Origin: Desulfohalobiaceae bacterium
GTDB lineage: Bacteria; Desulfobacterota; Desulfovibrionia; Desulfovibrionales; Desulfothermaceae
Assembly: GCA_021737525.1 (NCBI GenBank)
Contig: JAIPDU010000062.1
Span: 1-8,366 of the forward strand
DNA: 8,366 nucleotides
Direction: 5' to 3'
A model generated the notes under the pieces. That model saw only the letters and a list, made by a program, of their open reading frames with translations, was not told where the DNA came from and did no database searches. Positions 1 through 5,432 of the stretch are shown piece by piece (within the stretch, counting starts at the first letter, position 1; each line of letters starts with the position of its first letter). The position numbers and the translations under genes were made by a program.

Positions 1-2
1 CG

Positions 3-149
3 GGATACGGCTACGGGGTGGTGGAGGACCGCGGCTCCGCGATCAAGGGCCCGCGGCGGCTGGATCTCTTTTATCGGGATCACGAGGAGGGCCGGGAATG
101 GGGCCGCAGGGAAGTCGAGGTCGAAATCCTGGACCAACCCGATTCCTAG
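3..149 (+). CDS. 3D-domain protein, C-terminal fragment (5' end outside window)
   Basis: Open from the left edge in frame 3, 48 residues then TAG at 147-149. The visible part starts with Gly-Tyr-Gly-Tyr-Gly, continues with EDRGSAIKG and RRLDLFY, then a WGRR stretch, and ends in a beta-strand-like VEVEIL. This order matches the end of the 3D domain (named for three conserved aspartates), found at the C-terminus of MltA lytic transglycosylases and in small YocH/YuiC-type wall hydrolases. Two of the aspartates are visible, in EDRG and RLDLF. Such proteins cleave peptidoglycan glycan strands outside the cytoplasmic membrane, so a signal peptide would be expected in the missing part. The stop falls almost directly after the domain, so this is the true C-terminus. 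Whether it is a short stand-alone 3D protein or a larger MltA-like enzyme cannot be told. Recognition is by motif memory, not by search. Confidence 0.72.
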   Translation, partial: GYGYGVVEDRGSAIKGPRRLDLFYRDHEEGREWGRREVEVEILDQPDS

Positions 150-182
150 CCTGTCGGGATAAACAACGTGGCGATGTATTCA

Positions 183-212
183 AGCCGGCCCGCCAATTGG
201 GCGGGGCCGGCT
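183..212. terminator. GC-rich hairpin between convergent genes
   Basis: Inverted repeat with arms at 183-194 and 200-212, about 11 base pairs with one bulged G near 203 and a five-base loop. It lies between the 3D-domain stop (149) and the mttB stop (264), the usual place for a shared terminator. The tract after it on the plus strand (tattggtgttt) is only moderately T-rich, and the minus-strand side has no T-run. Termination is therefore likely but weakly supported; it may act in both directions. Confidence 0.55.
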
Positions 213-263
213 ATTGGTGTTTGAAGGGCCTTGTTGATCTGTTCCGGACGGAGCTCGCTCAGT

Positions 264-1706
264 TTACCAGTGGCTGGCGAGCTCCTCCATTTCCCTGCGC
301 AGGGAGTCTGGCAGGGGACGGGCCGTATCCGCGAGCAGGGAGCGGGTCCGTTCCCTGATTCTGGCGGTTAAGTCCTGCTTACCCGCCGTGTTGCCCGGGG
401 AGCGGTCGAAGAGCCGCGGGTACCAGATATCCCGGAAGTAGCTCATGGTGTGCTCCTCCATGAGGTAGTGCCCTCCCGGGCCGACCCGGTCCATCACCTC
501 CAGGGCCATCCGTTCCTGCTCCAGGCCGATTCCTTGCATATACTGCTCCACCATGGCGATGATCTCGTCCACCAGGACCATGTACTCCGGGGAGACCAGG
601 GTGGCGCTGTCCAGCCAGCCGTTGTCGTGGACCATGTCCGCGCCGCTCATGGCCGCGTTCAGACAGGAGAAGGTGGCCTCAGCCGCGGCCTGCTGGTCCG
701 CGGTCTTGGCGTCGGAGCAGCCGGACATGCCGAAGAAGGGCAGGCCGTAGCCCCTGGCCAGCTCCGCCATGTGGTAGGCCATGAGGTTCATTTCCGGAGC
801 GCCGTAGGAGAACGCGGTCGTGGCCATGTCCATGACCGTGGTGAAGGCCCCGTAGATGAACGGCGCTCCGGGGTTGACCAGCTGGCCCAGGACCACGCCG
901 AAGAGGGATTCGGCGCTGCCCTGGATCACGGTTCCGGCGAGCGTGGCCGGGGCGGTCGCCCCGGCTTGCGGGCCGGGATAGCAGAGCTGGGGCAGGCCCT
1001 TTTCCGCTGCGAAGAGCAGCTTGTCCAGCACGCCCTCGTCGTAGACAAGCGGGGAGATGGGGGAGTTGAAGAGCAGGATGTTGGGCCGGCGCAGGAGGCG
1101 TTCTTCGTCGCCTGCAACGACCCGGGCCATGGTATAGATGTCCTTCAGGGCCCTGAGGTCGCTGCAGCAGAAGAGCAGGGGCTTTTGGCACCAGGTCAGG
1201 GCCTGTTTGGCGATGACCCGGTCCGAGATGTCCGAGGGGGCGTCCGAGGCGACCCCGATGGTCATGATCCAGGAGAAGTTGGGCAGCGCATCCGCCAGGG
1301 CCGCGGTGGAGGCACAGTCCCCGGTGGTGAAGGGCTTGCGGCTGCCGGTAGCCGGATCCAGATAGTCAAAGGCATCCAGGGTCGGCCCGTACCAGGTGGT
1401 GTTGCGGGTCATGACGCAGGAGGCCTCTCCGGAACGGTTGAAGAAGGCCAGCTGGGAGGGAGCGCTGCTCAGGGCCCGCTCCACCAGCCACCCCGGAATC
1501 CGGACCCGGGTTCCGTCCACCTGGCAGCCGTGGCTGTGCAGGATTTCGCGGGCCCCTTCGTGGGATACCCGCAGCCCCGTTCGCTCCATGAGCTCGAGGG
1601 TGGCCTGATGCAGCTGACGGGCCCGCTCCGTGGGGAAATGGGGTTGCCTTCTTTCCGTTTGCTGCGCAAGGGCGTTGGAGCCGGTGTACATTTCCCTGTA
1701 GCTCAT
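264..1706 (-). CDS. MttB-superfamily corrinoid methyltransferase, non-pyrrolysine type
   Basis: 480 residues with the chosen start, the usual family length. Members move a methyl group from a quaternary or tertiary amine (trimethylamine, glycine betaine, proline betaine, carnitine and others) to the cobalt of a small corrinoid protein in the cytoplasm. Family marks are an N-terminal helical part (about 27-60), GWLVERAL at 72-79, WYGPT at 105-109, the GATAPATLAG segment at 249-258, the SYGAPEMN segment at 300-307, and SDAKTADQQ at 331-339 followed by a C-terminal helical region. The frame has no internal stop, so no amber codon is read as pyrrolysine; this groups it with MtgB-like bacterial homologues rather than with true trimethylamine methyltransferases. 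The ATG at 1706 is preferred over the one at 1736 because a strong ribosome site lies just before it. No corrinoid protein, activase or methyltetrahydrofolate methyltransferase gene adjoins it, so the substrate cannot be named. Confidence 0.88.
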   Translation of the reverse strand: MSYREMYTGSNALAQQTERRQPHFPTERARQLHQATLELMERTGLRVSHEGAREILHSHGCQVDGTRVRIPGWLVERALSSAPSQLAFFNRSGEASCVMTRNTTWYGPTLDAFDYLDPATGSRKPFTTGDCASTAALADALPNFSWIMTIGVASDAPSDISDRVIAKQALTWCQKPLLFCCSDLRALKDIYTMARVVAGDEERLLRRPNILLFNSPISPLVYDEGVLDKLLFAAEKGLPQLCYPGPQAGATAPATLAGTVIQGSAESLFGVVLGQLVNPGAPFIYGAFTTVMDMATTAFSYGAPEMNLMAYHMAELARGYGLPFFGMSGCSDAKTADQQAAAEATFSCLNAAMSGADMVHDNGWLDSATLVSPEYMVLVDEIIAMVEQYMQGIGLEQERMALEVMDRVGPGGHYLMEEHTMSYFRDIWYPRLFDRSPGNTAGKQDLTARIRERTRSLLADTARPLPDSLRREMEELASHW

Positions 1707-1710
1707 ATAT

Positions 1711-1719
1711 CTCCTCCTC
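1711..1719 (-). promoter_or_regulatory. Shine-Dalgarno site fixing the mttB-family start
   Basis: On the minus strand GAGGAGGAG sits four bases before the ATG at 1706. The alternative in-frame ATG at 1736 lies upstream of this site and would put the site inside the coding region. This makes the 480-residue form more likely than a 490-residue form. Confidence 0.75.
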
Positions 1720-1726
1720 GGGGAAG

Positions 1727-1757
1727 CGATCCCCATATGAATGGTTTCCGATCCCCA
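1727..1757 (-). repeat. Two direct repeats TGGGGATCG, 22 bp apart, upstream of the mttB-family gene
   Basis: The nine-base word (CGATCCCCA on the plus strand) occurs at 1727-1735 and again at 1749-1757. The 22-base period is about two helical turns, so both copies face the same side of the helix. The outer copy also overlaps a perfect CCCCAAGGGG palindrome at 1753-1762. The position 20-50 bases before the start codon fits an operator or activator site, or a leader-RNA element. Two copies of a nine-base word could be chance; the function is inference. Confidence 0.4.
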
Positions 1758-1820
1758 AGGGGTAAATCATGCATTTCGAGCTGGCTAATGAATTTTCGTG
1801 ATTGGTGTATGACGCGGTGT

Positions 1821-2095
1821 GATGATCCCGGCTCGGGATAACTCTGGGGAGGGGATGAGCATTCCGGCGGTCGCGTGGTGTTCCGTAGGCAAAAGTCCCT
1901 GCAGTTAAGAACCTGCGGGGCCTCGCAAAGAATGGGCCTACCGGGATGGATGTACAGCTTTACAGAAACAAGGACGGAGGAGAGCAGACAATGTTCGTTC
2001 AGCCGTCGCGAGGAGGTCCGACTTCGCGTTCTCCTCTTGTAAGGACATCTGTTGACGGGACGGAAAATTTTCTATTTCCATCCCGTCCATTTTTT
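1821..2095 (+). ncRNA. Candidate structured small RNA or orphan leader of unknown class
   Basis: No convincing protein is encoded on either strand here, yet the plus strand carries several inverted repeats and ends in a strong intrinsic terminator. Visible helices are: ATCCCG(gct)CGGGAT at 1825-1839; GGGAT(GAGC)ATTCC at 1852-1865; an outer stem TTCC-GTAGGC at 1881-1890 with GCCTAC-c-GGGA at 1936-1946; inside it CCCTGCA at 1897-1903 with TGCGGGG at 1914-1920, topped by GTT(aag)AAC at 1904-1912; TGTA/TACA at 1951-1964; GACGG at 1973-1977 with CCGTC at 2003-2007. The ATCCCGG at 1825-1831 can also pair with CCGGGAT at 1941-1947, giving an alternative long closing stem. I could not match it to 6S RNA, tmRNA, RNase P RNA, SRP RNA or a named riboswitch. 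The 5' end is a guess and no good plus-strand promoter was seen. It could instead be part of a long mttB leader read on the other strand. Confidence 0.4.
2054..2095 (+). terminator. Intrinsic terminator on the plus strand
   Basis: Arms GACGGGA (2054-2060) and TCCCGTC (2081-2087) pair over seven bases. After one C-A mismatch, GGAAA (2062-2066) pairs with TTTCC (2075-2079), with an eight-base loop. A run of six T follows at 2090-2095. The same hairpin read on the minus strand lacks a T-run after it, so the direction is plus. No plus-strand protein gene ends before it, which is the main argument for a non-coding transcript in the preceding block. Confidence 0.8.
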
Positions 2096-2230
2096 AAGGG
2101 AGAGGACAGTATCAGTGTCGTTTCAGGGATGGAAAGGAAAAAATCCGGGAGCTCCTTATATTTTTTCTTTTGGAAGAAGAAGAAGGAAGAAAATAAAAGG
2201 AGTATATCACGACCTTTTTGTTTTATTTGC
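2096..2230. other. AT- and purine-rich gene-free stretch
   Basis: This part of the 1707-2269 gene-free block is far lower in GC than the genes around it. The plus strand is mostly A and G, with a short GAA run near 2176-2191 (gaagaagaagaagg) and long A and T runs. An imperfect inverted repeat pairs an A-rich arm near 2138-2149 with a T-rich arm near 2160-2171 around GGAGCTCC. No start codon with a ribosome site leads into a plausible protein on either strand. It looks like spacer sequence; a curved or nucleoid-protein-binding segment is possible but unproven. Confidence 0.5.
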
Positions 2231-2254
2231 AAAAAAGAAACGACAGCTCGTTTC
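2231..2254 (-). terminator. Intrinsic terminator after the small winged-helix gene
   Basis: On the minus strand GAAACGA pairs perfectly with TCGTTTC around a four-base loop (plus coordinates 2237-2254), followed at once by six T (2231-2236). It starts 15 bases past the stop codon of the 74-residue gene, so that transcript should end here and not run into the block upstream of the mttB-family gene. Confidence 0.8.
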
Positions 2255-2269
2255 GGTATGGAAAACCGA

Positions 2270-2494
2270 CTATGACATGCTTTGAATTCCCTTGTCAGTG
2301 ATATGTCCGCCACCGTCAACATGAAGTTCGACATGACCGTTTTCATGAAGGTTTGCCACAGCTTGTTCCAATTCCTCATGATCTGTTTCAAAGTATTCTG
2401 CCAAACTCTTGGTATCGAATTTGGCGATATCATGTTCATCATAATTCCGTGCCAAATGCCTGAGAATTCGATCGGCCAATTCTGCGACGCTCAT
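2270..2494 (-). CDS. Small winged-helix-like protein, function unknown
   Basis: 74 residues, not assignable to a named family. It is acidic and shows a helix-helix-turn-strand plan: helices at about 2-16 and 28-36, a third helix at about 38-51 (DHEELEQAVANLHENG), a strand HVELHV at 53-58, then GGGHITDKGIQSM, which looks like a wing and final helix. That plan is typical of compact winged-helix DNA-binding proteins, often with the pattern of a repeated 'right-end' helix plus GHITDKG-like wing. The start is well fixed: AAGGAG lies six bases before the ATG. It has its own terminator at 2231-2254 and stands between that and the tRNA-Leu terminator, so it is a single-gene unit. A direct repeat at 2539-2559, about 45 bases upstream, could be its operator. 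It could also be a protein-binding rather than DNA-binding fold. Confidence 0.78.
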   Translation of the reverse strand: MSVAELADRILRHLARNYDEHDIAKFDTKSLAEYFETDHEELEQAVANLHENGHVELHVDGGGHITDKGIQSMS

Positions 2495-2538
2495 AATGGA
2501 CTCCTTGAAGGGCTCCCGGAAATTTCAGAGTAGCACGG

Positions 2539-2559
2539 CAAACATTGAGGCCAAACATT
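2539..2559 (-). repeat. Tandem direct repeat upstream of the winged-helix gene
   Basis: On the minus strand the word AATGTTTG occurs twice with a period of 13 bases (plus coordinates 2539-2546 and 2552-2559), each followed by a CC. The repeats lie in the short region between the tRNA terminator and the start at 2494. A regulator binding its own upstream region is a common arrangement, but nothing here proves that this protein binds it. Confidence 0.4.
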
Positions 2560-2600
2560 ACCTCGAGCGACAGGCTTGAAGTCATGCTGCCAAGCCGCAC

Positions 2601-2642
2601 CCAAAAGAAAGCCCCGCGACGGTACCTATGTCGCGGGGCTTT
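2601..2642 (-). terminator. Perfect intrinsic terminator of the tRNA-Leu gene
   Basis: Arms AAAGCCCCGCGAC and GTCGCGGGGCTTT (plus coordinates 2608-2620 and 2630-2642) pair perfectly over 13 bases with a nine-base loop. On the minus strand a short T-rich tract (CTTTT) follows at 2603-2607. It begins about nine bases past the encoded CCA of the tRNA. Confidence 0.9.
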
Positions 2643-2651
2643 GTCCGACAA

Positions 2652-2739
2652 TGGTGCCGAGGGGGGGATTCGAACCCCCACGGGCGTGTAGCCCACTACC
2701 CCCTCAAGATAGCGTGTCTACCAGTTCCACCACCTCGGC
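2652..2739 (-). tRNA. tRNA-Leu, anticodon GAG
   Basis: 88 bases including an encoded CCA (plus 2652-2654). On the minus strand it starts GCCGAGG and the acceptor closes with CCTCGGC, discriminator A. The D-arm contains the GTGGAACTGGTAGAC stretch. The anticodon arm is CTATC-TTGAGGG-GGTAG, giving anticodon GAG, which reads CUC and CUU leucine codons. A long variable arm (TGGGCTACACGCCC region) marks a class II tRNA, and the T-arm has GGTTCGAATCC. The whole resembles the E. coli tRNA-Leu(GAG) closely in layout. Confidence 0.97.
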
Positions 2740-2773
2740 ATATAAAGGGAGTTGATCCCTTATCCCGAAGAAC

Positions 2774-2802
2774 TGAATAACACCTCTTGTCCCCATTGAC
2801 AA
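2774..2802 (-). promoter_or_regulatory. Possible tRNA-Leu promoter overlapping a small hairpin
   Basis: On the minus strand TTGTCA (plus 2797-2802) is followed after 17 bases by TATTCA (2774-2779). The -35 is good and the -10 poor (three of six). Transcription would begin about 25-30 bases before the tRNA. The -35 overlaps one arm of an inverted repeat, CTTGTC/GACAAG at 2786-2803, which also lies just past the secG stop and might slow or end the pgk-tpiA-secG transcript. Read-through from secG into the tRNA is an alternative. Confidence 0.35.
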
Positions 2803-2842
2803 GGAGTGAATCCCGGTTTCCGGAATGATGGGAGTCTTCGGC

Positions 2843-3199
2843 CTACTGCTGTTGCTCCTGGCCTGATTCACTGGCTCCGGTTTGGCTTTGCTGCCCGGCC
2901 TTTTGTCCCTTGTCCTGGCTTTTTTCCTCCTTCTTCTCCAGCACCACGGAGGAGGGCTCCTGGGAGGCGCTCTGCCGCTGGGCCTGCTTGTAGGTGAAGC
3001 CCAGGGAGGTGGCGAAGAAGATCACCGCCATGAACACGGTGAGCTTTACCAGCAGGCCGCCGGCACCGCTGCTTCCGAAGAAGGAGGAGCTGGAGCCGCC
3101 GAAGACGACGCCCATTCCCTCCTGTCCAGGCTGGAGCAGGACCAGGCCTATCAGGGAAATGCAGGCTATAAGATGGATGGTAATGAGCAGGGTATTCAC
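2843..3199 (-). CDS. secG: Protein translocase subunit SecG
   Basis: 118 residues. SecG is the small membrane subunit of the SecYEG channel that moves unfolded proteins across or into the cytoplasmic membrane. Two membrane segments are visible at about 3-22 and 49-69. Between them is the family's hallmark loop: LLQPGQEGMGVVFGG then a serine-rich stretch and FGSSGAGG (21-48). The C-terminal 48 residues are polar and of low complexity (Lys, Glu, Gln, Ser), ending in several glutamines; such tails are common and poorly conserved. The start codon is GTG, with AAGGAGG ten bases before it, a rather long spacing. It is the last gene of the pgk-tpiA-secG group; tpiA next to secG is a common order in bacteria. 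Confidence 0.93.
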   Translation of the reverse strand: MNTLLITIHLIACISLIGLVLLQPGQEGMGVVFGGSSSSFFGSSGAGGLLVKLTVFMAVIFFATSLGFTYKQAQRQSASQEPSSVVLEKKEEKSQDKGQKAGQQSQTGASESGQEQQQ

Positions 3200-3259
3200 G
3201 GGCTATGTTCCTCCTTGGCCGCTGGGGTGGCGGAGCGCTGGGCGCCGCCTGGAATTATG

Positions 3260-3285
3260 CCGCGGATGTTCGGGGTTTTCCGCGG
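3260..3285 (-). other. Hairpin in the tpiA-secG spacer
   Basis: CCGCGGA and TCCGCGG pair perfectly over seven bases around a 12-base loop, midway in the 108-base gap between the tpiA stop and the secG GTG. No T-run follows on the minus strand, so it is not a standard terminator. It may set the secG level by RNA processing, mRNA stability or partial attenuation; this is inference from position only. Confidence 0.4.
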
Positions 3286-3307
3286 GAAAGCGCCGCTACC
3301 CCGGGGG

Positions 3308-4066
3308 TTAGCCCAGGGCGATGGCGCTGAAGCTGTCCGGCTTGAGACTCGCTCCACCTACCAGCACACCGTTTACATTGTCAATCCCCAGGATCTGGGA
3401 GATGTTGTCCGGCTTGACGCTGCCGCCGTAGAGAATGCCCGTCTCCTCCCCGATTTGGGGCAGAAGCGTCATCAGATCCTCGCGGACCATGGCGTGGGCT
3501 TCCCGGATATCCTCGGGCCGGGCCACCTCGCCGGTGCCGATGGCCCAGACCGGCTCGTAGGCCACGCTCAGACCGGAGCCCAGGCTGTTCCGTACCCTCG
3601 CCGAGTCCAGCGCTGTCCGCAGCTGACGGGAGAGGACCTCGCGAATGACGCCATTGTTCCGTTCCGTCAGGGTTTCGCCGATGCACAGGATCATGTGCAG
3701 CCCCTTCTCCAGGCCGTAGGCGAGCTTTTCCCCGACCAGTTCGTCGGATTCGCCGAAGACGTGACGGCGCTCGGAGTGTCCGGCCAAGGCGTAGCCGCAC
3801 CCGAGATCGAGCAGCATGCCCGGGGCGACTTCGCCGGTGTACGCCCCTTCCTCTGCGGGATAGAAATCCTGGGCGCCCAGGGAGAAGCCGTCCTTTCCGG
3901 AAATGACGCCAGCCACGGTCTCCAGGCTGGTGAAAGGAGGCAGGATGAGGATCTCCCTGTTTTCGGGGAGCTTTCCCTCGAGCTTTTCCGTGAGCTGTCG
4001 AGCCGTGCTTTGGGCCTGGCTCCTGGTCATGTGCATTTTCCAGTTCGCGGCGATGAGTGTGCGCAT
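3308..4066 (-). CDS. tpiA: Triosephosphate isomerase
   Basis: 252 residues, normal for the family. It interconverts dihydroxyacetone phosphate and glyceraldehyde 3-phosphate in glycolysis and gluconeogenesis in the cytosol, as a TIM-barrel dimer. The catalytic set is complete: AANWKMH with Asn8 and Lys10, GHSERR with the electrophile His97, the base Glu171 in AYEPVWAIGTG (169-179, which also forms loop 6), and the phosphate-binding YGGSVKP (213-219) and LVGGASL (235-241). QDFYPAEEGAYTGE (66-79) replaces the more usual Gln-Asn with Gln-Asp, a common variant. The ATG at 4066 has GGAG seven bases upstream. It follows pgk by 73 bases on the same strand and is probably cotranscribed with it. Confidence 0.97.
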   Translation of the reverse strand: MRTLIAANWKMHMTRSQAQSTARQLTEKLEGKLPENREILILPPFTSLETVAGVISGKDGFSLGAQDFYPAEEGAYTGEVAPGMLLDLGCGYALAGHSERRHVFGESDELVGEKLAYGLEKGLHMILCIGETLTERNNGVIREVLSRQLRTALDSARVRNSLGSGLSVAYEPVWAIGTGEVARPEDIREAHAMVREDLMTLLPQIGEETGILYGGSVKPDNISQILGIDNVNGVLVGGASLKPDSFSAIALG

Positions 4067-4139
4067 GGGGTCTCTCCGCGGTTTGGGTATTGTCCGGAGC
4101 TCGTTTCCCTTGGCAACGCATCATCCGGATAGTGACGCG

Positions 4140-5324
4140 CTACTCCATACTGATGCCCAGGGCCTTCAGGCCCGGGAGCTCCTTGCCCTCCAACAGCTCC
4201 AGGAAGGAGCCTCCGCCGGTGGAGACGAAATCGATCCGATCCTGCATATGGCAGCGATGAATCAGGGAGTCCGTGTCCCCGCCCCCGGCGATGGTCAGGG
4301 CGCCCACATTGCCCACGGTTTGGGCCAGCCCCACTGAGCCCTGGGAGTAGGTGGGGTTTTCGAAGGCGCCCATGGGTCCGTTCCAGACGATGGTCCCGGC
4401 GTCCTTGAGCGTCTCGGAGAACAGGGTGTGGGTGGCTGGGCCGGTGTCCAGGATCATGGCGTCGGAGCGGATGTCCTGGAAGGGGAAGACGCCGTAGGTC
4501 TTCTCCTGATCCGGGGCCGGGCCCATCATGTAATCCACGGGCAGATAGAAGCTGACTCCGCGGTCCATGGCCTTGTCCATGATCTCCCTGGCCTTGGGGA
4601 TCAGATCCTCCTCCACAAGGGAGTTGCCCACGGGATAGCCCTCCGCCTCGCGGAAGGTGCTGGCCATGGCCCCGCCGATGAGGATCCGGTCCACACGGTC
4701 CATGAGGTTGTGCAGCAGACCGAGCTTGCTGGAAACCTTGGCCCCGCCGCTAATGAGCACGAAGGGGCGCTCGGGATTGCTCAGGGCCTTGCTCAGGTAC
4801 TGCCATTCCTTCTTGATCAGGAATCCGGCCCCGGAAACGGGAGAGTGGTCCACCACGCCGGCCACGGAGGCGTGCGCCCGGTGAACCACACCGAAGGCGT
4901 CATTGACGTAGACATCCGCCAGGCTGGCCAGCTCCCGGCTGAACTCCGGGTCGTTCTCCGTTTCTCCGGGATGGTAGCGCAGGTTTTCCAGAAGGAGGAT
5001 TCCGCCCGGATCCAGCTCCCCGATCGCGGCGCGCACCTCGTCCCCGACACAATCCGGGGCCAGATCGACCTCGCGATCCAGGAGCTCGCTCAGGCGCCGG
5101 GCCACGGGCTCCAGGGACAGCTCGGGGACGCGCTTTCCCTTGGGCTTGCCCAGATGGGAGCAGACAAGGATCTTGTCCGCCCGCTGCAGGAGGTGCTCCA
5201 GGGTGGGGAGCGCGGCCCTGATCCGGCTGTCGTCCTGGATGACCCCATCCTTGAGGGGCACGTTCAGGTCCAGGCGAAGCAACACGGTCTTGCCTTCCAG
5301 GTTGAGCTCATCTATAAAAGGCAT
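4140..5324 (-). CDS. pgk: Phosphoglycerate kinase
   Basis: 394 residues, full family length. It transfers phosphate between 1,3-bisphosphoglycerate and ADP in the cytosol, the first ATP-yielding step of lower glycolysis and reversible for gluconeogenesis. The N-domain substrate sites are RLDLNVP (17-23), the HLGKPKG loop (57-63), LLENLRYHPGE (111-121) and NDAFGVVHRAHAS (141-153). The C-domain nucleotide sites are SGGAKVSSK (192-200), IGGAMASTF (216-224), WNGPMGAFE (314-322), AGGGDT (346-351) and the STGGGSFLELLEG segment (368-380). The start is supported by AAGGAG six bases before the ATG. It is the first gene of the pgk-tpiA-secG group and is divergent from the Nudix gene, with about 110 bases between the two starts. 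Confidence 0.98.
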   Translation of the reverse strand: MPFIDELNLEGKTVLLRLDLNVPLKDGVIQDDSRIRAALPTLEHLLQRADKILVCSHLGKPKGKRVPELSLEPVARRLSELLDREVDLAPDCVGDEVRAAIGELDPGGILLLENLRYHPGETENDPEFSRELASLADVYVNDAFGVVHRAHASVAGVVDHSPVSGAGFLIKKEWQYLSKALSNPERPFVLISGGAKVSSKLGLLHNLMDRVDRILIGGAMASTFREAEGYPVGNSLVEEDLIPKAREIMDKAMDRGVSFYLPVDYMMGPAPDQEKTYGVFPFQDIRSDAMILDTGPATHTLFSETLKDAGTIVWNGPMGAFENPTYSQGSVGLAQTVGNVGALTIAGGGDTDSLIHRCHMQDRIDFVSTGGGSFLELLEGKELPGLKALGISME

Positions 5325-5392
5325 AGGACACTCCTTGGGTTGGGACGGATTTTCTTATCCTGGCCGGGTATTCTTTTTCGCTGAACAAACAG

Positions 5393-5421
5393 AGTGTAAT
5401 GCGAATTCTGCCTTTTGAAAA
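5393..5421 (-). promoter_or_regulatory. Possible sigma-70-type promoter of pgk
   Basis: On the minus strand TTTTCA (plus 5416-5421) and TACACT (5393-5398) are 17 bases apart, each matching four of six consensus bases. The transcript would start about 60 bases before the pgk ATG. The -35 box abuts the Nudix ribosome site on the other strand, so the two divergent genes share this short region. A plus-strand TGTAAT at 5395-5400 could serve as a -10 for the Nudix gene, but it has no good -35. Confidence 0.35.
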
Positions 5422-5432
5422 GGGGCCCGTGG

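Noticed and set aside
264..1706. Pyrrolysine-containing trimethylamine methyltransferase
   Set aside because: The reading frame is continuous with no in-frame amber codon, and no pyl genes or tRNA-Pyl are seen.
450..1841. 463-residue plus-strand reading frame opposite the mttB-family gene
   Set aside because: Its composition (Gly, Ala, His, Val, Gln rich, no motifs) is that of an antisense shadow of a GC-rich gene; the minus strand encodes a clear family member. The same holds for long plus-strand frames opposite secG-tpiA, pgk, the phosphatase and mreB.
1885..1945. Resemblance to a class I cyclic-di-GMP riboswitch (GGCAAA ... CGCAAAG flanking a hairpin)
   Set aside because: The order of the two short words fits, but the inner hairpin is too long and lacks a GNRA loop, the second conserved helix with its receptor is missing, and no gene follows on the plus strand.
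1707..2000. Cobalamin riboswitch in front of the corrinoid methyltransferase gene
   Set aside because: No B12-box-like sequence or the conserved core words were found on the minus strand; the idea came only from the gene's function.
1991..2275. Plus-strand reading frame starting MFVQPSRGG after a purine-rich ribosome-like site
   Set aside because: It runs straight through the intrinsic terminator at 2054-2095 and into AT-rich spacer, and the translation is low-complexity with no family character.
2540..2600. Sigma-54 promoter (TTGGC ... GC) upstream of the winged-helix gene
   Set aside because: One candidate has 11 rather than 10 bases between the GG and GC elements, and the other lacks the GC; both break the strict spacing or core rule.
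2652..2739. tRNA-Leu as an integration (att) site for a mobile element
   Set aside because: No second copy of the tRNA 3' end and no integrase or other mobile gene is present in the window.
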